A stretch of 64,000 nt of DNA from Nocardia anocheti (lineage in GTDB: Bacteria > Actinomycetota > Actinomycetes > Mycobacteriales > Mycobacteriaceae). The notes beneath the pieces were generated by a model. It made no database searches and was not told where the DNA came from. It worked only from the letters and a program-made list of their open reading frames with translations. This document shows, one piece after another, positions 60,104-64,000 of the stretch; within the stretch, counting starts at the first letter, position 1; each line of letters begins with the position of its first letter. A program made the position numbers and the translations under genes. The stretch spans positions 496,001 through 560,000 of the forward strand of contig NZ_JAQQFV010000005.1 of the NCBI RefSeq assembly GCF_029675105.1. The letters run 5' to 3'.

Positions 60104-61795
60104 TCAGCGTGGTGCGGTGCCGATGAGCTGACCCGACTGTGTCTTGGATTCGCAGATGACGAGGGTGGCGCCCGGGGCGGGGAGCAAGGTGTAGGGCTTG
60201 CACCTGTCCAGGGGCGCGGGGGTGGTTTCGGTGAGGTCGGGGCGCTGCCAGGTGTGTAGGCCGTGAGCGATCGAGATCAGTTCGTCGGCGAGCAGTAGGT
60301 GTGGGCGGCCGGATGCCAGCAGGCTGCTCAACGCCAGGGGCAGGGTGCGTGACCGGGTGGGGTCGTCGCGATCCGAGACGGTGGTTTCGCGGAAGTCGGC
60401 GCTGGTGAGGACCGTGGTCGAGTCGGCGGCGAGAACGTCGACAGAGTCGGTGATCTCGGCGGTGGTCAGGTCGGTGGGGCTGACGAAGTGGAGGTGGCGC
60501 AGGCCCTCGGTGCGGTAGCTCCAGTCGAGGGAGACGACGTCGTCGATGACGGAAATGGTTGGTAGGCGGTTCGGTTCGGGCGTGGGGAAGGCGCGTTCGG
60601 TGGTGATCGCTCCGGTGGTCGCGTCGAGTGCCCGCACGGTGGTCGAGGGGCCGCGTTCGTCGCGGCAGACCATCACCTGGTAGACGGCGATCGAGGTGAC
60701 CGCGACCTGCGCGCGCTCCGTGCGACAGTTGTCGGGGACCGCTGGAGCGGACCACATCCGGGTGCCGGTGCGGGCGTCGTAGCGGCGGAAGTCACCGCCG
60801 TCGGCGCGGGCGAGCAGGGTGTGTTTCTCGTCGCCCGCCAGCGCGCGCAGGCCGGTTTCGGCGTCGCGGCTGAAATCCGAATCGGTCCAGAGGGTTTCGC
60901 CGGAGCTCGCGTCGAAGGCGATCCAGCCCGCGCCGTACCAGTAGGTGACCACGACATCGTCCCGGGTCAGCGACAGCGGGGTGTCTCGGTCGAGGTGGAC
61001 ACCGCGTGTGGTCGCGGCGGGGCGCAGATAGTGCCAGCGGGGTGTGCCGGTCGTGCCGTCGTAGGCGGTGATGCCGGTCGGTGTGCCGACGACGAATCCG
61101 TGGCCACCTGCCGCGACGGTGGCGGACGGGGGCAGGTCGATGCGGAATCGCTCCTGGCCCAGCGCTTTCGGCATCGAGGGAACCGGTCCGTCGGCGGCGG
61201 TGCGGTGGTCGATGAAGCGGCTGTCGTCACCGACCCACGCGGCGACTCCCGTCACCGCCACGGTGGCGAGGACGCCGATCGCGGCCATGATCGCGCTCGC
61301 GCGCTGGGGCAGTGCGCCGTACAGGGGCGGTGAGATCGCGGCACCGAGGACGAGCAGAGTGCCCGCGATCACGAGAACCAAAGCGGCGCACGACATCGGG
61401 AGGCTCGGGAAGGCCGCGTAGCGCTCGAAGGTCTTCTCGATCGTGGAGGGGATGTGCGTCTTCCAGACGACGACGAACTCCACGACCACGATCACGTGCA
61501 TCGCCGCGCTCGGCAGATTGCCGATGCCCTTGGCCTGCAACGGGCGGGCCCAGCGCAGAGCACTGGCGAGCACGAGCACGGCGGCGGTGCCGAGCCCGAC
61601 CGCGAACACTCCCAGCCTGGTGGAGAGGTCGGTGACGATCTCCGAGGAGATCTCGACGCGACTGTCGGCGGCGAACACCAGGCTGTAGAGCCCGAGCAGC
61701 ACACCACCGACCAGTAGGACGACACCGAGGATCGCGGCGGCCGAGATCGGACGTGAATAGTCCGGTCGGCGTGGCAGAGACGTGCTGACGGTCAT
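60104..61795 (-). CDS. Membrane protein with PQQ-like beta-propeller domain
   Basis: This 563-residue protein has an N-terminal block of about five TM helices (ISAAAILGVVLLVGGVLLGLYSLVF, LGVFAVGLGTAAVLVLASAL, AMHVIVVVEFVVVWKTH, CAALVLVIAGTLLVLGAAIS, AIMAAIGVLATVAVTGVAAWVG). A ~370-residue beta-propeller with PQQ-type blades follows (ITAYDGTTGTPRWHYL, WIAFDASSGETLWTD, RYDARTGTRMWS, VRALDATTGAITTE). The propeller probably lies outside the membrane. No enzyme motif is visible; assembly or sensing scaffolds use this plan. GGGGGAGGG precedes the ATG. It converges with the frameshifted paralogue. Confidence 0.75.
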   Translation of the reverse strand: MTVSTSLPRRPDYSRPISAAAILGVVLLVGGVLLGLYSLVFAADSRVEISSEIVTDLSTRLGVFAVGLGTAAVLVLASALRWARPLQAKGIGNLPSAAMHVIVVVEFVVVWKTHIPSTIEKTFERYAAFPSLPMSCAALVLVIAGTLLVLGAAISPPLYGALPQRASAIMAAIGVLATVAVTGVAAWVGDDSRFIDHRTAADGPVPSMPKALGQERFRIDLPPSATVAAGGHGFVVGTPTGITAYDGTTGTPRWHYLRPAATTRGVHLDRDTPLSLTRDDVVVTYWYGAGWIAFDASSGETLWTDSDFSRDAETGLRALAGDEKHTLLARADGGDFRRYDARTGTRMWSAPAVPDNCRTERAQVAVTSIAVYQVMVCRDERGPSTTVRALDATTGAITTERAFPTPEPNRLPTISVIDDVVSLDWSYRTEGLRHLHFVSPTDLTTAEITDSVDVLAADSTTVLTSADFRETTVSDRDDPTRSRTLPLALSSLLASGRPHLLLADELISIAHGLHTWQRPDLTETTPAPLDRCKPYTLLPAPGATLVICESKTQSGQLIGTAPR

Positions 61796-61852
61796 GGAAC
61801 CCTCCCCCGAAGATGGTGCGGGCCTGAGGATAGCGGCCGTCGCGGTCGAGGA

Positions 61853-62290
61853 TCAGGCGAGGACTACGACCGCGCAGGCGGTGAGGAAGAGGACCTGCAG
61901 GGCGGTACGGGCGGGGAGGGGCATGGTGGTGATGCCGAGGTCGGCGCGGGCGGCGCGGATATTGGCGGGGAACATCGCCAGGAGCAGGACGAACAAGCAG
62001 GCGGCGGCCAGGGGTGCGGTCGCGGGGATGAGGAGGCCGAGGGCGCCCGCCAGTTCGAGGATGCCGGTGAGGGTGACGAGGGTGGGGGCGTTGGGGAGGC
62101 GGGGCGGGACCATGGCGATGAGGGCGTCGCGGCGGGGTTGTTGGAAGTGGGCGGTCGCGGTGAGGGTGAACATGGCGGCCAAGCCGAGAGCGATGGTGTG
62201 GGGCCAGGAATCGAGCCAGGTCAGGGGGGTGAGCCAGCCGAGTAGGCGGGCCAGGAGGGTGACGGTCGTGAGGACGATGAAGGGGGCCAT
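61853..62290 (-). CDS. DoxX-family membrane protein
   Basis: This 145-residue protein has four TM helices: FIVLTTVTLLARLLGWLTP, IALGLAAMFTLTATAHF, LVTLTGILELAGALGLLIPATAPLAAACLFVLLLAMFPANI and ALQVLFLTACAVVVL. The DoxX signature GxLELxGALGLL is present. DoxX-like proteins take part in quinone-linked redox or oxidative-stress functions. AGGAG precedes ATG 62290. The promoter (TTGACA-17-CAATCT) is covered by two inverted repeats next to a divergent TetR gene, so strong repression is expected. Confidence 0.9.
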   Translation of the reverse strand: MAPFIVLTTVTLLARLLGWLTPLTWLDSWPHTIALGLAAMFTLTATAHFQQPRRDALIAMVPPRLPNAPTLVTLTGILELAGALGLLIPATAPLAAACLFVLLLAMFPANIRAARADLGITTMPLPARTALQVLFLTACAVVVLA

Positions 62291-62318
62291 GAACAGCTCC
62301 TGAGGGCGGCGAACGGCG

Positions 62319-62374
62319 TCAATCTTGACACTGGAAAGATTGACACCGCGCGGGGAACTTGTCAATGGCAAGTT
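62319..62374 (-). promoter_or_regulatory. DoxX promoter with two inverted-repeat operators
   Basis: On the minus strand TTGACA (62365-62360) and CAATCT (62342-62337) are 17 bp apart. TCAATCTT/AAGATTGA (62319-62326 and 62336-62343) covers the -10. AACTTGTCA/TGGCAAGTT (62356-62374, one mismatch) covers the -35. TetR dimers could bind both. Confidence 0.75.
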
Positions 62375-62393
62375 TGTCGGTCAGGATCTAGGC

Positions 62394-62963
62394 ATGGCCA
62401 AGGGCGGGTATCACCACGGGGATCTGCGGGCGGCGCTGCTCGAGTCGGCCGCCGAGCAGATCGCGGCGGAGGGGGTGGAGGCGGTGTCGTTGCGGGCGCT
62501 GGCCCGGCGGGCGGGGGTGTCGCACGCGGCGCCCGCGCATCATTTCGGGGATCGGGCCGGGTTGTTCACCGCGCTGGCGATCGAGGGATTCGACATGCTG
62601 GCGGCGGAATTGGCGGCGGCGGGGCCGGACATGCGTGAGGTGGCGGTGGCCTACATCCGCTTCGCGCTGGCCCAGCCCGGCCGGTTCGATGTGATGTATC
62701 GGCGCGAGGTGCTGCGGGCCGACGATCCCGACCTCGCGGCCGCTCGCGAACGCTCGGGTGCGATGTTGCGGACGGGGATCGCCGAGTTGCGCGCCGGGCA
62801 GGCGCCCGACCGGCAGCGGTCCACCCGGTTGGCGGCCTGGTCGCTGGTGCACGGGTTCGCGACGCTGTGGCGGGAGGGGGCGCTGGAAGGTTCGGAGCTG
62901 GCGTCCTCGGCCGATCCCGAACAGCTGGCGCGGGCGATGCTGGCGACGGTGCAGTTCGACTGA
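62394..62963 (+). CDS. TetR-family regulator (WHG-type C-terminal domain)
   Basis: This 189-residue protein starts MAKGGYHHGDLRAALLESA, a start typical of the TetR subgroup with HHGDLR and a WHG C-terminal domain. The helix-turn-helix is SLRALARRAGVSHAAPAHHFGDRAGLFTALA; the C-terminal domain carries WSLVHGFATLWREGAL. The ATG at 62394 is preceded by AGGATCTAGGC. It lies divergent from DoxX, and the operators between the genes make DoxX its likely target. Confidence 0.88.
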   Translation: MAKGGYHHGDLRAALLESAAEQIAAEGVEAVSLRALARRAGVSHAAPAHHFGDRAGLFTALAIEGFDMLAAELAAAGPDMREVAVAYIRFALAQPGRFDVMYRREVLRADDPDLAAARERSGAMLRTGIAELRAGQAPDRQRSTRLAAWSLVHGFATLWREGALEGSELASSADPEQLARAMLATVQFD

Positions 62964-63064
62964 CGTGCGCGGTCGCGGATGCCGCCAGCGGTCCTGGGTG
63001 TCGCCGGACGTCGGAAGTGACCGGCGGAGGCAGCCCGATCGCCGAGGGGCCGACCGGTGGCGGG

Positions 63065-63997
63065 CTAGCGGGACGGTCGGCCACCGCTCGGCGGCTCACC
63101 ACCCGGACCGGCCGGTGGCTGACCGTCTTGCCCTGCCGGTGGCTGGCCGCCCTGGCCGCCCGGTGGCTGACCGCCGGGAAAACCGCTGTCGGACTGGGTG
63201 TTCTGCGATTTGTCGGCGACACCGACGGTGAGCGAGACCGCCATGGCGGTGGCCGGTGTCCCGGTGACGGTGGCGAGTTCGGCGTCCCAGCCGTCGCCGA
63301 AGACATTATCCGACGACAGCGTGACGCCGGACATGTTGCGGGTGCTGGCGGTGTAGCCGGAGTCGGCGGCGAAGACGGTTTCGCAGGCGTCCTGGGGGAG
63401 GGCGATCTGGGAGGTCAGGCGGGCATTGTCCCCGGCGACGGCGATGGACAGCGAGTCGTAGACCTCGAAGTGGATGTGTGGCCAGCGGCCGGTGTAGCAG
63501 GCGGGGAAGATCGAGGTGAAGGTGACCGTGCCGCTGTCGTCGGCGACCTGGACGCCGCGCAGATAGTTCTGGTCGGTGACGCCCTCGCTGTAGAGCGAGT
63601 ACCGGCCTTCGCGATCGCAGTGCCAGACGTAGACGGCCATGCCGGTGCCTACCGCGTTGGTCGTCAGGTCGACGAGATTCAGGGTCAGCGTCATCGGAAC
63701 GCCCTGGGCCGTCCCGGAATACGCGCCGAAACTGCCGGTGATATCCGAGCGCACCACGCCCGATTCGATGAGCACATTGGGTCCGTTGGAACCGTCACCG
63801 GGGTACGGACCCGCGGTCTCGCCCGGTGCCGCGGCGGGCAGGGTGGACGGCGTGGCCGACGTCGAGCTCGTGGTACCGGGGGAATCGGTGGCGCAGGCCG
63901 CCGCGGCCGCGACTCCGGCGATGCCGAGCGCGCCCAGCATCCGTCGGCGCGACATCACCCGCAGGTCGTGGCCCAGTCCGAGATCATGGTCGTGCAT
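63065..63997 (-). CDS. Exported intradiol-dioxygenase-like protein (TAT lipoprotein type)
   Basis: This 310-residue protein has a twin-arginine-like SRRRMLGALGIAGVAAAAACATD with a possible lipobox Cys. It belongs to the intradiol ring-cleavage dioxygenase fold: ETAGPYPGDGSNG, YVWHCDREGRYSLYSEG, NYLRGVQVADDSGTVTFTSIFPACYTGRWPHIHFEVY. The Fe3+ ligands would be two Tyr and the His pair in PHIHFEVY. The C-terminal 40 residues are Pro/Gly/Gln repeats (GGQPPGGQGGQPPAGQDGQ). Cytoplasmic relatives cleave catechols; exported ones in actinomycetes are poorly known. The start at 63997 is near the window end. Confidence 0.85.
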   Translation of the reverse strand: MHDHDLGLGHDLRVMSRRRMLGALGIAGVAAAAACATDSPGTTSSTSATPSTLPAAAPGETAGPYPGDGSNGPNVLIESGVVRSDITGSFGAYSGTAQGVPMTLTLNLVDLTTNAVGTGMAVYVWHCDREGRYSLYSEGVTDQNYLRGVQVADDSGTVTFTSIFPACYTGRWPHIHFEVYDSLSIAVAGDNARLTSQIALPQDACETVFAADSGYTASTRNMSGVTLSSDNVFGDGWDAELATVTGTPATAMAVSLTVGVADKSQNTQSDSGFPGGQPPGGQGGQPPAGQDGQPPAGPGGEPPSGGRPSR

Positions 63998-64000
63998 CGC

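Overview
The window is chromosomal DNA from a high-GC, mycolic-acid-type actinomycete, most probably Nocardia or a close relative. Pointers are the GC-rich codon use, a resuscitation-promoting factor, three DUF3558-like lipoproteins, PF03583-type secretory lipases, an endoglycoceramidase-like GH5 enzyme, and a TetR / FMN-reductase / nrdH-nrdI-nrdE order that I recall from mycobacteria. The genus is an inference. One tRNA (Glu, CTC) is present. I saw no rRNA, CRISPR array, insertion sequence or replication origin.

Layout. 1-3.4 kb: the end of a CYP157-like P450 coupled to a CYP154-like P450 (as in Streptomyces conservons), then a TetR-acyl-CoA dehydrogenase pair and tRNA-Glu. 3.5-8.7 kb: arginine deiminase with its antiporter, a membrane WD40 protein and a stand-alone LigD-type polymerase. 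8.7-12 kb: an HbpS/SenS/SenR-like sensing module with a perfect 24-bp palindrome, then an rpf gene with a long leader. 12-18 kb: a PucR regulator and a class III dioxygenase; on the other strand a four-gene run of two lipases, a small conserved protein and a decayed DUF1152 gene; then a 38-residue peptide gene. 18-25 kb: a cation-efflux gene under an operator-embedded promoter, a YrhB/Imm35-like protein, an ECF sigma factor, and a secreted amidase with about 1000 residues of Pro/Ala/Gly repeats. 25-31 kb: a CobW GTPase and a molybdenum cofactor cluster (moaE, moaC-mogA fusion, moeA, moaA, moaD). 31-36.6 kb: nadE and nrdHIE. 36.6-51 kb: variable genes lying between nrdE and nrdF. 51.3-52.3 kb: nrdF. 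52-64 kb: lipid genes, a low-GC patch with tandem paralogues, a beta-propeller membrane protein, DoxX with its TetR, and a dioxygenase-like lipoprotein.

How the genes work together. Class Ib ribonucleotide reductase is split between two loci about 14.7 kb apart, and both carry tandem NrdR-box-like repeats, so they are probably co-regulated. The DNA between them is the most unusual part. It holds a frameshifted GIY-YIG homing endonuclease gene directly behind nrdE, whose last 75 bp have foreign codon use. It also holds two RDD membrane paralogues, an ATPase remnant, a secreted GH5 enzyme, and a tight three-gene operon of a two-TM membrane protein, a 1079-residue CHAT (caspase-like) protease and an RDD protein. 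That operon is the best candidate in the window for an undescribed defence or cell-suicide system.

Several genes are broken or frameshifted: DUF1152, the homing endonuclease, the second tandem paralogue and the ATPase remnant. Two of the breaks are single-base losses next to short G runs, so sequencing error cannot be excluded. All calls come from reading sequence and translations; no database search was run.
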